From Dendrophyllia cribrosa (taxonomy: Eukaryota > Cnidaria > Anthozoa > Scleractinia > Dendrophylliidae), in NCBI GenBank assembly GCA_024195265.1, contig JAJLRJ010000013.1, forward strand, positions 3,801,575 through 3,865,574: a DNA stretch of 64,000 bases, written 5' to 3'. Made by a program: the position numbers and the translations under genes. Position 1 is the stretch's first letter, and every line of letters starts with the position of its first letter. Under the pieces are notes generated by a model. That model saw only the letters and a program-made list of their open reading frames with translations, ran no database searches and was not told the origin of the DNA. This document shows positions 33,313-43,778 of this stretch, piece after piece.

Positions 33313-35255
33313 TCCTCCACTAACTATGAACGGCCTAACGGCTGCTCAAACCTGGACCACATTCCTTGCCCATTGTGATTGCGATAAATTCAGCCCTAGT
33401 TACTTGGGCGGAGCGACCAAGTATTAAAATGCAGTTTGGTCGTCGACAAATGTGCAGTATTGCGCAACTCTGGGGATGGCGGGATTGTTCAAACCTTCAC
33501 CGCGGTCACACGTCCGAGGCGTTTTTCGTTTTATTTGGTGGGATTCATTTAGTATTAAGTGGAAACGTGGGCAAGGATGTATAAAATAATTAGTTTATGT
33601 AACTATCTTTTCATCTTTCCGGCTCAAAATAACGAGCTTCTTTTTTGATCGTTGAAAACTGATCAAAACGCTTCGTGCCTGAGCAAAATTGTGTTGGCAA
33701 ATGGCGCCGACAGTTCTGCGGTTCATAGTTTTCAAACGCTTAGAACTTTTTTTAGTAAACTTTCAAAACGTTTAGTGAGTTGACAGTGTATTGTCAATAT
33801 ATGAAACTTTTAATAAACAGTGAAAATGACAACCTTAACTTTGAAGTACTTTGGTTAACTTTTGCAAATTTCTCTCGTTTAACCGCGGTGGAGTACACCT
33901 GTTGTTTGTTGATGCGAGGCGAACGTGACAAAGTGCGAGTTGTGTTTTCTCTGTTGCATCTAACAGTTTCATATTCAATATGCGTAAAGAAATTACTCAA
34001 GAAGACACTGCGAAAGTATTTGACACTCGCGATTAATTCTACGATACCTTCATGACGGAAACCCGCTAAAAAATGTTCAAACGAACATGAAGAAGATAAT
34101 TTAGACGAATACATACATAGCGCTTATTTAATAAGAAATGAACAGTGGACAGCGAAGGAAGAAATATATATATAAGCGTGGTAGGAATCCCAATTAATTT
34201 CACTTCTTTCGGTTGTTTGCCTTTCATTAATTTTTATTTCGTGAAGTTGAAGGAACAGAACAGCCAACTGAACTTTGGGTGCAAAAATTCACCGCCGAGA
34301 GAAGATGTAAACAATGCACGCGGTGTCTTGCGAGACGTTTCTTGCGAGTTTTGCTTTCGCTAGTGAATGTTTCTCGGGCGAAAATAACCTTAAAGCGATC
34401 ACTTTTTCATTTAATTTACTATTGTGTGTTTCGGATACAGAGGAATAAAAACTGGATATATTTTCGTGTGACTGATTGCGAGATGTTTTATGAAACAGCT
34501 GCGTTATGCAAGGTTTCAAATTACTTTCACATTATGCAAATTGCAACATTTTTACCGCAACTGCAAAAATATGTTTCAAAGGGCTAAATTTGTTTCTCTC
34601 CTCCTAAATTATCACTTCTGTCGTTAACTTTGATTAAAGTTATAAGTTTCATTCAAACTTTATTATAATAACGGCGGGAATACTTCCAGCAAAACTTTCA
34701 ATTGGAAAAGTTGTTTTGATCTCGGGTCCGGACCAGGCAATTACATGGCTTCGAAAGGCCACTTTGCGGCCACATTTGCATTCACTTCAAAAGTGTCAGA
34801 AACACAGACCAGCTAGTTACAAGATTTAGCTAAAACCAATAACAACCATCGGGAAACTCTGACACGCGGCCTTTTTTTCAACGGTAAGTACAAAGTAGGC
34901 ATCGATTTGTATTTTTCAGTATGTACTCGTCTTTTGACACAGTGGACACGCTACTTTAATAATGCGTGCGATCTCGCACGCTAAGTGTACTGTGTATTCT
35001 TGTTTTGGCGGTTAACGCGCTTCTTTGTTAGACTGCTCACACTATCCGAATACTCCCTATCATCAAACCGTGAAATAACGCGCATGCAGATTCCCAAGAC
35101 AATTATTCTCCAATATGCCTAATACAACGACGCCCAAGTATACGCTTACACAGCGTCTTGTTAACTATGATTCAGCGAACCAATCATGTATCAGCAATAT
35201 GAAAATGACGTAAGTTTTCGCGCGAAAAAAGGCCGGAGTTTTCCGGTTTACATGT
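33113..35255. other. Gene-free stretch upstream of the THAP gene
   Basis: 33113-33300 is presumably the THAP promoter (a CACGTG E-box lies at about 33248-33253). 33320-33370 is a piece of a dispersed repeat shared with 15255-15300 and 37000-37080. Open frames between 33.7 and 34.6 kb lack recognisable content. Confidence 0.4.
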
Positions 35256-35266
35256 GCCAGACATCC

Positions 35267-35342
35267 AACCTCGTTCCCAGGGTCTCTCTTCTTCCCGCCC
35301 CCTGCCAGGGGACGGAAGAAGAGAGACCCTGGGAACGAGGTT
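35267..35342. mobile_element. 76-bp foldback MITE with 11-bp target duplication
   Basis: Almost entirely palindromic: AACCTCGTTCCCAGGGTCTC ... inverse. GCCAGACATCC occurs exactly on both sides (35256-35266, 35343-35353). Long duplications of this kind fit a Mutator-like mechanism. Confidence 0.9.
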
Positions 35343-35722
35343 GCCAGACATCCTGGCTCTTTACTGAATTTTTTGGTGTTATGGCAGATGAAACTCCAAA
35401 AAAAGTCGTCGAAGATAGCTCTAGGTGCTTTACGTGTCCATCGCTTTCAGTGTACAAAAGTAACCACTTGCATCCATAAGAATTACAAAACACCTACCAT
35501 GCTGGAGATTCAAATATTTCAAACCGGATGCAATGATGCCATACGTCTGACAATAGAGATACTGCCTCGCTCCGAGAAACACGTCAAATTAAACGCAGAA
35601 TAAACTCTGAGGAGCTAAAAACAATTGCAAGATTTATTCCAATATAGACCGTGACTATCCGCATAAGACTTGAATCTTAGACTCTTTTAGCCGTGATGAA
35701 GAAACACTATCTCGCAAGTTAT

Positions 35723-36467
35723 TATGACAGGGCCATCGTCCAACCCACCGCTCAAAAGAAATATATCGAACAATTTGAAAATGACAGTTTAAACTGGAAA
35801 GAAATTTATAGCTTACCTTACCAAGTGGCTCTCGATACAAAATCGCGCGAGTTTCAATGTAAACTGTTAAACAGATTTCTGGCAACTAATGCCTTTTTGT
35901 ATAAAATTGGTATAGTTTCGTCACCTTTATGTTCTTTGTGTGATATGGCGAATGAATCCCCCGAACATATTTTTGTATCTTGCAAAAGAACCGTGAGATT
36001 TTGGGCTGAAGTTATTAAATGGTGTAGCGATTTGGGTGTAGTGATAAATAACCTTTCAGATAAGGATATATTATTTGGTATACAGGAATGTGAAGACAAT
36101 CTTTTCATGAATCATATTTTGTTGGTTGGTAAACAGTATATCTATAATTGTAGACGCACCAAAACAAACCCTGGTCTTAGGGTTTTTCTGGCAAGACTCA
36201 ATAAGGTTTATCAAATAGAAACTATCATTGCTAAATCGCGAAACAAAATGTCCATTCATTTATGGAAATGGCGTAAATATTGTAATAACAAAAACTGATC
36301 ATGAATGTCGGCACTTGACATGCAATTGCTGACATTGTTAAATGGATTACTTTATATTGGTACTGTCTTTGTGAGTGTAATGTGTGTATTGTGTGAGTGT
36401 GTTAATTGTAATCGAATTTTAATGAAATGGAATGAAATAAAAAGTTATTAAAATAAAAAAAAAATAA
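35723..36467 (+). mobile_element. 5'-truncated LINE (zf-RVT-containing C-terminus) with 14-bp target duplication
   Basis: The open frame up to 36298 encodes the C-terminal part of a Tx1/L1-type reverse transcriptase. It has FQCKLLNRFLATNAFLYKIG followed by a zinc-knuckle block C-x2-C-x8-H-x4-C (PLCSLCDMANESPEHIFVSC), the zf-RVT signature. It ends in an A-rich tail. ATCTCGCAAGTTAT flanks the insertion at 35709-35722 and 36468-36481, so the inserted piece is about 745 bp. The first ten codons of the longest open frame belong to the flanking DNA. The frame is intact, indicating a fairly young, dead-on-arrival copy. Confidence 0.88.
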
Positions 36468-36481
36468 ATCTCGCAAGTTAT

Positions 36482-37094
36482 GCTAACCGCAGACTTGCGC
36501 TCACATTAAATCACGGACTGAGAAATGAACAGATCCTAAGCAGCGAATAATTCCAACTTAAGCGGCTACTACTGATCTTGCAACTCTTTCAAAGTGAGCC
36601 AAACAAACTCCATTGTTATGCCAAGTGCTAGCAAATAAACGACTGTATAACTAAATATTCTAAACGGCTCTGGAAAGCGTAAATTCCTCCTGTCAGTATC
36701 ACAGCTAGAGATTTTTTCCTAAGATCAAAGAAACGACAACATTTAGAACAACAGGACTGTTATATCTTTATTTTTATCTAAAAGGAAAAATTTCTCAGGC
36801 ACTTACTTGGGGTAGACTTATTCTAAAGCTGGGCTTTTAGCGACGAGCAGGATTTGTGCTAGGCCTGTCACCTTTTATAATTAAGAACTTCTCGAAAAAA
36901 TCCATTTGAGTCAACGATAAAACGCACGCTATGATTGGACGAGTCACGCGTAGAGAATTTGGCGCGAGCAAGTTCCAAAAATGGCACTGCAGCTGTGATT
37001 GGCTTAAATCGGGAAAGGAATGTGGTCCAGGTTTGAGCAGCCGTTAGTGGGGAGGAGCGTTGCGTGACGAGACAAATAACGGCTGCGTGGGAGA
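36482..37094. other. Gene-free stretch with a dispersed repeat
   Basis: 36990-37090 is a repeat also present (inverse) at 15246-15300 and partly at 33320-33370, marked by CAGCCGTTAGTGGGGAGGAG and GACAAATAACGGCTGCG. No gene. Confidence 0.45.
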
Positions 37095-37175
37095 CTATAC
37101 CGGGGGGGGGGGATCCCATGTAATTCGTGGTTTGGTACCGGGGGGGGGGATCCCATGTAATTCGTGGCTTGTTAC
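37095..37175. repeat. Two copies of the 36-bp G-rich minisatellite
   Basis: Same unit as 15061-15245 (G run, ATCCCATGTAATTCGTGG). The flanking ATTATCGCGGTACCTTTTA segment (about 37213) recurs at 43829, suggesting one composite repeat family. Confidence 0.8.
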
Positions 37176-37630
37176 CACTATGGGTGTTTAAATCGAAAAT
37201 GAGCACCGTTAGAATTATCGCGGTACCTTTTACGGTGTTGAGCCAGAAAAATATGCTGACAAGGACGACTTTTCAGAAGAAATCATACTTAAAAGGGGTA
37301 AAAATTACTGTGAGCCACTCCCACAAAACAGGTTTCTGGCCGGGGGTGGGGGGATGGGGGGAGGGGGGAGGACGTTTGCTGACAAGAACAACTTTACAAA
37401 AAGAATTCCTTCAAGGGGTTCCTTTTAGAATTTCTGACGATCACCCCAGTCAATTTTCTATCCCGGGAACGGTAATTTCCTCCGACCGTGTTTCCTGTTT
37501 TTATCCGTCACCTATATGTTGTCACTTATTTTCGCCAGGGATTCGTCAATTTCGCGAAATTTTCGCTAACCACCTTAATCCTTACTCGAATCTTGCAATA
37601 CCGTTACGCAAAAATTGCCTGCGGTAACAC

Positions 37631-37720
37631 ATTCTCGTCTCCAGAGCTTCACTCAGTTTTTTAAATTACATACGTCTCGTTTCAACCGCTGACCAAACGA
37701 AACGACTATGGGGACGAATT
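37631..37720. mobile_element. MITE (ATTCTCGTC family), copy 1
   Basis: Ends ATTCTCGTCTCCAGAGC and GGGGACGAAT are inverted. The interior has CGTTTCAACCGCTGACCAAA. Related copies lie at 59228-59328 and 59606-59687. Confidence 0.65.
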
Positions 37721-39300
37721 CGAACATGGCGCCGAACATGGTTTAAACACGAAGTTCTGGTATAAAAGAAGCCTGGCCTGGCCATTCTCACCTCCAGTCG
37801 TCAATCAACCACTGAAGCATTAACAACTGAAAAATAACATGCGTCCACAAAGACCATTGCTAGTACAATTTGGAAAAACTTTATGAAAGTTATATCAGAA
37901 GTCTTTATGAACTTCTATTTCTTTTCGTGCTTAGGTAAAATCTTGGTTTATCAGATTTTTGAAGCAAATTATATTTAAGTAATGCTTCACATAAGAACTA
38001 TAGTAAATTTCATTGTTATGCGGCAATGGCTGTTTCCCACATAGAATATCTTTGATTTTAAGAATAGAGGAGGGGGTGATGGTTCTTAATTATATTCCAT
38101 TATAAAAATACAGAAAATCCATTTGCGTCAAATATATTTTGGGATAACAATCAGAATAGCAGAAGACAATAGCTACTAATTTTGCTTCTTTGATGAAGTT
38201 CCCCAAATACAATATCTTTTAAAAATTGCATGTTGTGCGATTGGGTTTCCAAATACTTGAAATCTTAAAAAATTTAGACTTTATACACCTTGAACCTTAA
38301 CTTTTTAGCGGTTTTTGAGTCTAGGCCAATGAGATCACTAGTTGTAACAATGAAAATAGTTAACATTCCATCGTGCATTGCCGTTCAGCACTATCCTTCT
38401 TATGCGGATCATTACTTAAAGGACACGCAAGTTAACCCCGTTTTGTGACTGAAAGACGCCTTAATTTGCATTTCACACCCAAAAGGTGTGAAATGGGGGA
38501 GAAGCTAAGCCTTTTATAACGGAACTTCGTGTTTAAGGTACTTTTTAAGCATGCGCAAAAGCCGCAAACAGAGGAGGATGAAATGATTACTAGAGAGCCG
38601 CGGAAATCGAGCCAAGAGGTCACTCAATAACCTGCAAATACAGCCGACCCTCATCGCTCCCGGCTTTTAGGGCTGTTTGCAGCTCAGTCAGGTGTGGGCA
38701 AAGAAGAACTGTAAATGTTGCCGTTTTGAAAACCAGTTTATATATATTTTCATATGTTTACATGTTTGCAATTGACCGGTTTCGATTGTCCAATTTTTTT
38801 GGCGGAGTTCAATTTTGTTACATTGTGTTCGATTACCGAATGTTTAAGGTTTAACACATTCCTCTGCAAGTCGTATTGAGTAATTTGCCTGTAGAATAGA
38901 AATAGCCTTTCAAATGTAATGGTAATTATTTAATTAGGGGTACCACTATCATTTTATTTAACTCCGCAATTATTTTTTCTGATTTACATATTTGCAATTG
39001 ACCAATCAAGTTTTCGGTTGGGTTCGATTGTCCAATATTGTTGGTGAGTTTGATTTTAGTAGATTGTGTTCGATAAAGTTCGATTGTGTTCGATTACAAT
39101 GGCAAACAAAAATAAAGCCTGTGTACAGTCTCCCCCACCCCCCCCCCCCCCCCCCCCTTACCAGGCTAACAAAAATACTTTTAGAATTCTTTGTATCAGT
39201 GGCAATTGAATTGTAACGTTTCATCTTATATTTTTAAATGTAACGTATTCCATTGTAATCTCATATCCTTTTGTTTCTTGGCGATTTTAATTGTAACGTT
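37721..39300. other. Gene-free stretch
   Basis: A diverged duplication (TTGCAATTGACC...TTCGATTGTCCAAT) occurs at about 38768 and 38994. A C run lies at 39134-39157. ATTGAGTAATTTGCCTGTAGAATAG at 38876 recurs at 40074. No gene supported. Confidence 0.4.
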
Positions 39301-39322
39301 TTTGTTGTAGTCATTTTATTCC

Positions 39323-39367
39323 CTGAAGAAGTCAGGCCGTGCCTGACGAAATATTGGAAAGAATATA
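39323..39367 (+). other. Structured motif CTGAAGA-stem-GAAATATT (hammerhead-like core), copy 1
   Basis: CTGAAGA is followed by an 8-bp hairpin (GTCAGGC/GCCTGAC) and GAAA, then ATATT which can pair with AATAT at 39362-39366. This is the order of a hammerhead catalytic core, but the bases that should make stem I do not pair, so activity is doubtful. A second copy with a different stem sequence is at 47461. Confidence 0.35.
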
Positions 39368-39399
39368 CTTATATCCAACTTGTACAGTCAGCCTTGCTT

Positions 39400-40270
39400 T
39401 ATTAGTTCCTTCGTATTTATATGCAATAAACACGAGGGGAGATCATCACAGTTATTTGATGTTTCGTGTCTTTTCCTTTTCTTGCAGTGGGTCTGTACTT
39501 GATGCGTGTACGACGTGACTTTTATTATCCTGTTGCGAAATTTATGTAACACGATCTTGAAGGGAAATGAACTTCATCAAAAAGTCACGCATCTTTTTAC
39601 AATAGTCACGCTATATATTTTTAGAGATTATGTCATTTTGAAAGTTGTCTTTTTTCGATTAAAACGTACAAATGGAAGTTCAGGTTGATAAAATAGTAGC
39701 AAAATGGAAATAATATTACTAAATAAGCACACAGATGTGTAGAATTGGTCAAACTTAAACAAAAATACGAGGCCATTCAGTCTACAAAATCATGCACCAG
39801 AATAATTTACACGAGAACATTAATTCCCTGGATTTAAAACCTTAAAAAGGCCGGACCGATATCATGGCTATTGGTTGTGTTGCTGGGATTTCACTGTAAA
39901 TCATTTGCGTTTAATATTTTTAAAAGGTGGTCGAAATAAAGGCTTGCATTATTGTTAGAATTTGGTTTCGGTTATTGTGGGACTTTTCCCTTCGATTTGC
40001 GTTACAATTCTAAATACGTAATAATTGTCTCCAAGTTTTGACAAATTTCTCTACAAACCGGCTAACTCAGTTATTGAGTAATTTGCCTGTAGAATAGTAA
40101 CAGCCTTAGAACTTCTTAATTTGGATGTAACATGATTATTTTCAACCCCGAAATCAACTTAGTACAATCAGGCGCGCTTCCGTTGTCTCGCATGTAGATA
40201 AACATCGTGCTTTCGAGATTTGTAGAATAATAACCCGCTTATATTAAACGTAAAAGAAAAAATGCTACAT
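39400..40270. other. Gene-free stretch
   Basis: AT-rich. I see no gene or repeat boundary. Confidence 0.4.
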
Positions 40271-40274
40271 TATG

Positions 40275-41051
40275 AACATGTAAATCTCAAATAAGCTATA
40301 AGAATCACGCCACTTTTAAGTACTAGACTGTTAGCAGTCACTCTCTGGAAAAATAGTCGAGCGGCGGAAGATCGAGCGATCGAGCATCGAGCGAGCGAGA
40401 ACTTGTTTTTCTGATTAGCTCACCTGATCGACTGACTGCGGACGAGTTCATACATTGTAATATGTTTTTGAACCTATGCATCGAAAGTTATACTTCAGCT
40501 CAGAGGAAGTATAAGACACCAAAGGCGCAAAGACATAGTGTTTCAAACTGTTTGACAAAACCGATTCAACAATCTATTGCTTTCATTGCATGTAGTACGT
40601 AAATAAACATGCTTAAGATTCTTTTTAGGCTCGATTGGATTCGATTTCTTAATACTTACACTCTATCAACAGCTATCAATAGATTAAATATTACGTTTAT
40701 ACGTACCCGTACTTGAATAAACGATGTCACTGTGGTAGTCACAAGTGAAATTTTCTTTCCCACTGCTTTGCTGAAGTGCTGCCAACTCCTTGAAGTGTAC
40801 ATACAAAATACACCCCTAAGCGGAAATTGTTGTGCAATCAGGCGTTTTGCACACACACGGGTGGCGATCACGTGTGATGCGTGTTTCCACGCTGAAAACG
40901 AGACTCTCTCGCGGCGCGTTTTCGTTTCGTGTCACTGAGTCTCATTATGTTTCAACTACGCGGTGCTGACGAGTCCCAATAAGGACGAAACAGCTGTCCA
41001 CGGCTGCTTTCTAGTTTTGATCGCTAATCATGTCAGATCTAGCTAGCTGTG
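40275..41051. repeat. Left copy of a ~0.75-kb direct repeat carrying a hammerhead ribozyme
   Basis: Similar to 43000-43778 over its whole length, and nearly identical over the last 430 bp (from GATTCTTTTTAGGCTCGATT at 40617 to AGATCTAGCTAGCTGT). The 5' part, including CGAAAGTTATACTTC and AAGACACCAAAGGCG, is more diverged. The layout (two direct repeats about 2 kb apart, each with a ribozyme near its 3' end) resembles the LTR-like repeats of retrozymes or Penelope-type elements. No protein frame is present. The left edge is approximate. Confidence 0.75.
40954..41016 (+). ncRNA. Type I hammerhead ribozyme, intact core
   Basis: All invariant positions are present: CTGACGA (40966-40972), stem II GTCC/GGAC with loop CAATAA, GAAA (40987-40990), and stem III built from the palindrome ACAGCTGT ending in the cleavage triplet GTC (cut after 40998). 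Stem I forms GTG/CAC (40963-40965 with 40999-41001), an internal loop, then AACTA/TAGTT (40954-40958 with 41012-41016). The tiny loop-less stem III is typical of animal retroelement hammerheads that work as dimers. Self-cleavage is predicted, not shown. Confidence 0.88.
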
Positions 41052-41062
41052 GTGTCGTTTAA

Positions 41063-41703
41063 AGGGAACCTCCATTGTCAGAACAAATTGACGTTAAATT
41101 GTTGGAAATAAACTCGAAATTTAAAATTTTTGAAAAGCAGGTGCAAATATAATTTTAGTGTACAAATAAAATGGATATAAATATCGCCTATTTTCGCTTT
41201 CGAATTTCCCGCGCGCCGCCATTTTGAATATTTATGACATGTTACGGTTGTTTTAGAAGAATCGAAGTTCTTTTGTATGCAACAATTAGACAACCGTAAC
41301 ACGTCATAAATATTCAAAATGGCGGCGCGCGGGAAATTTAAAAACGAAAATAGGCGATATTCATATCCATTTTTTTGTACACTAAAATTATATTTGCAAC
41401 TGTTTTTTTAAAAAAAAAATAATTTAGACTTTATTTCCAACAATTTAACGTCAATTTGTTATAACAATGCAGCCTTCCCTTTACGAATCGAAGTCCTTTT
41501 TTATGCAACAATTAGACAACCGTAACACTTCATAAATATTCAAAATGGCGGCGCGCGGGAAATTGGAAAGCGAAAATAGGCGATATTCATGTCCATTTTT
41601 TTGTACACTAAAATTATATTTGCACCTGCATTTTAAAAATTTTTAATTTAGACTTTATTTCCAACAATTTAACGTCAATTTGTTATAACAATGGAGGTTC
41701 CCT
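41063..41703. mobile_element. TTAA-flanked DNA transposon with duplicated right arm
   Basis: Ends AGGGAACCTCCATTGT and inverse, flanked by TTAA on both sides (41059-41062, 41704-41707) as in piggyBac-type insertions. The left arm (to about 41250) is inverted twice on the right, because a ~226-bp segment is tandemly duplicated (about 41261-41486 and 41487-41703). Each arm has ATGGCGGCGCGCGGGAAAT. No transposase frame. It begins 12 bp after the end of the left hammerhead repeat. Confidence 0.8.
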
Positions 41704-41786
41704 TTAAGAGAATTTGATTTCTTATTACACTCTATGAACAGCTATCAATAGATTAAATATTATGTTTATACGTACCCGTACTTATT

Positions 41787-41886
41787 CACACAATATATCT
41801 CATGCAAGAATTTGTACCATAATCATCTCCCTTGCCTCCAAGAGGTTGATTAAGGTACAAATTCTTGCATCAGATAAATTGTGTCA
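41787..41886. mobile_element. 100-bp hairpin MITE
   Basis: CACACAATATATCTCATGCA... is inverted at the right end. The best-paired section is GCAAGAATTTGTACC / GGTACAAATTCTTGC. Confidence 0.75.
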
Positions 41887-41889
41887 AAC

Positions 41890-42999
41890 CTCTAATTAAA
41901 GGTATAAATCCAATGAATTTTAATATTCTCTTTTCAGTTTTGCAGTTTAACCTTCTGAAAATTGACGGAACAATCAAAATTATCCACATTTACGCTTGAG
42001 ATAAAGTATTTTTATATCCGACGCAACAGGGTTTTTAATTTACAAATCCACAATTACGTGGCAAGGTCAAAACCAGCGGTATGCATACCACTAAGTAAAG
42101 AACGCCGAATTCTAAAGCGTGTTTACGTCTTGTAAACAGCTGGGCGACATTACTTCATCCCTCGAAAGTAGTTATTCATTCTTACAACGTTCTGCAAACT
42201 TTTTTATTAGCTCATATTGTGTCAGCTAAGACTTTCTTTAAAAAAAATTAAACTATTGAGAGACCTGACTGTTAAAGTCCTATTAAAAAAGGAATAATAG
42301 AAACATTCTTGAAGATTTGTTTATGTTACGCTTCATTTGCAAATTAAATTGATGTGCGTCATTGAAAGACAGTGCTAAATACTTTTAATTATTTTAAGAT
42401 ATAATTTGAAGTTATGGACTGTCTCTCTCGAATGCCACTAACACTTTTCTTTCGAAATAACTGGAACTGATGATTAAATTATACCACTTTAATAAATACT
42501 TGCACACATGCTTTCATTCATTGATTTAATCATACATTTATTTACTCGCACACTCACTCATTCACTCACTCCGCGTCAGTCAAGTGAACTGAGTCCTTTG
42601 GTGTGCTGGCTCAAGATCCCTGGCTCACTAGTAGGCCTACAAGATTTCAACAGTTTCCCGCATTCCGCCAACAAGAAAGAGCGCAGTCCTGCTTCACGCA
42701 ATAACTGTTTTCTTCCAGAATTCCAGCCAGGATTCCAGCCTTAAAATTGATAATTCGCGCGTAGATGGGGTAAATACCGTAAGTTTCTGTTAAACATTTC
42801 TCTCTCTGAATTGACGAACGGTAAGGAGATAATTGAAACGTTGAAGTTGCTCAGCAAATTCAAAGTTGAAAAGAAGCAATAATGAATAATAAATATCGGT
42901 GAAAAGCTAAAAATAAATAAAGAATAAGCCAGGAAACAGTACAATAAATAACGAATAAGCGAGGTCCAAATATTCCACTTCCACAACCGAATGTACATT
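41890..42999. other. Gene-free interior between the two hammerhead repeats
   Basis: AT-rich with no reading frame resembling a polymerase, integrase or GIY-YIG endonuclease. If the flanking repeats are LTR-like, this is a non-coding interior. Confidence 0.45.
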
Positions 43000-43778
43000 T
43001 CAAATACGGTAAGATATGAAAATCACGCGACTTTTAATTTACAAGACTGATAGCAGTCCCTTTGCGGATAGTCGAGTGGGCAAGCAAACTACGCTATCGG
43101 CGATCAATGTAGAGAGATTTTTGCGATTAGCTCGCCCGATCGACTGACTGTGGAGTTATGTTTTTGGACCTATTCATCGAAAGTTATACTTCCTCAAAGG
43201 AAACATAAGACACCAAAGGCGTAAAGACATGACTTTTGCCGGTTTTAAAAATAATCAAAAATACTGTTAGACAAAACCTATTGAACAAACTATTGCTTCC
43301 ATTGCATGTAGTTAATAAACACGCTTAAGATTCTTTTTAGGCTCGATTGGATTCGATCTCTAACTTACACTACATCAAAAGGTATCAATAGATGTAATAT
43401 TACGTTTATACGTACCCCCGGTACTTGAATAAACGATGTCACTGTGGTAGTCACAAGTGAAATTTTCTTTCCCACTGCTTTGCTGAGGTGCTGCCAACTG
43501 ATTAAAGTGTACATACAAAAGACACCCCTTAGCGGAAAATGTTGTGCAATCAGGCGTTTGTCGTCAAGACTGATTGCACTCACACGGGTGGCGAACACGT
43601 GTGATGCGTGTTTCCACGCTGAAAACGAGACTCTCTCGCGACGCGTTTTCGTTTCTTGTCACTCAGTCTCATTGTGTTTCAGCTACGACGTGCTGACAAG
43701 TCCCAATAAGGACGAAACAGCTGTCCACGGCTGCTTTCTAGTTTTGATCGCTAACTGATGTCAGATCTAGCTAGCTGT
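43000..43778. repeat. Right copy of the ~0.75-kb direct repeat
   Basis: Matches 40275-41051 and ends with the same AGATCTAGCTAGCTGT. Differences include a short insertion (GTCGTCAAGACTGATTGCACTC region, about 43560-43578) and substitutions in the ribozyme. The left edge is approximate. Confidence 0.75.
43681..43743 (+). ncRNA. Hammerhead ribozyme copy with a G8 mutation
   Basis: Same architecture as the copy at 40954, but the core reads CTGACAA (43693-43699), so G8 (43698) is A. G8 is the general acid of the reaction, so cleavage should be severely impaired. Stem II, GAAA, ACAGCTGT and GTC (cut site after 43725) are intact. The outer stem I is AGCTA/TAGTT, still pairing through a G-U. Confidence 0.82.
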
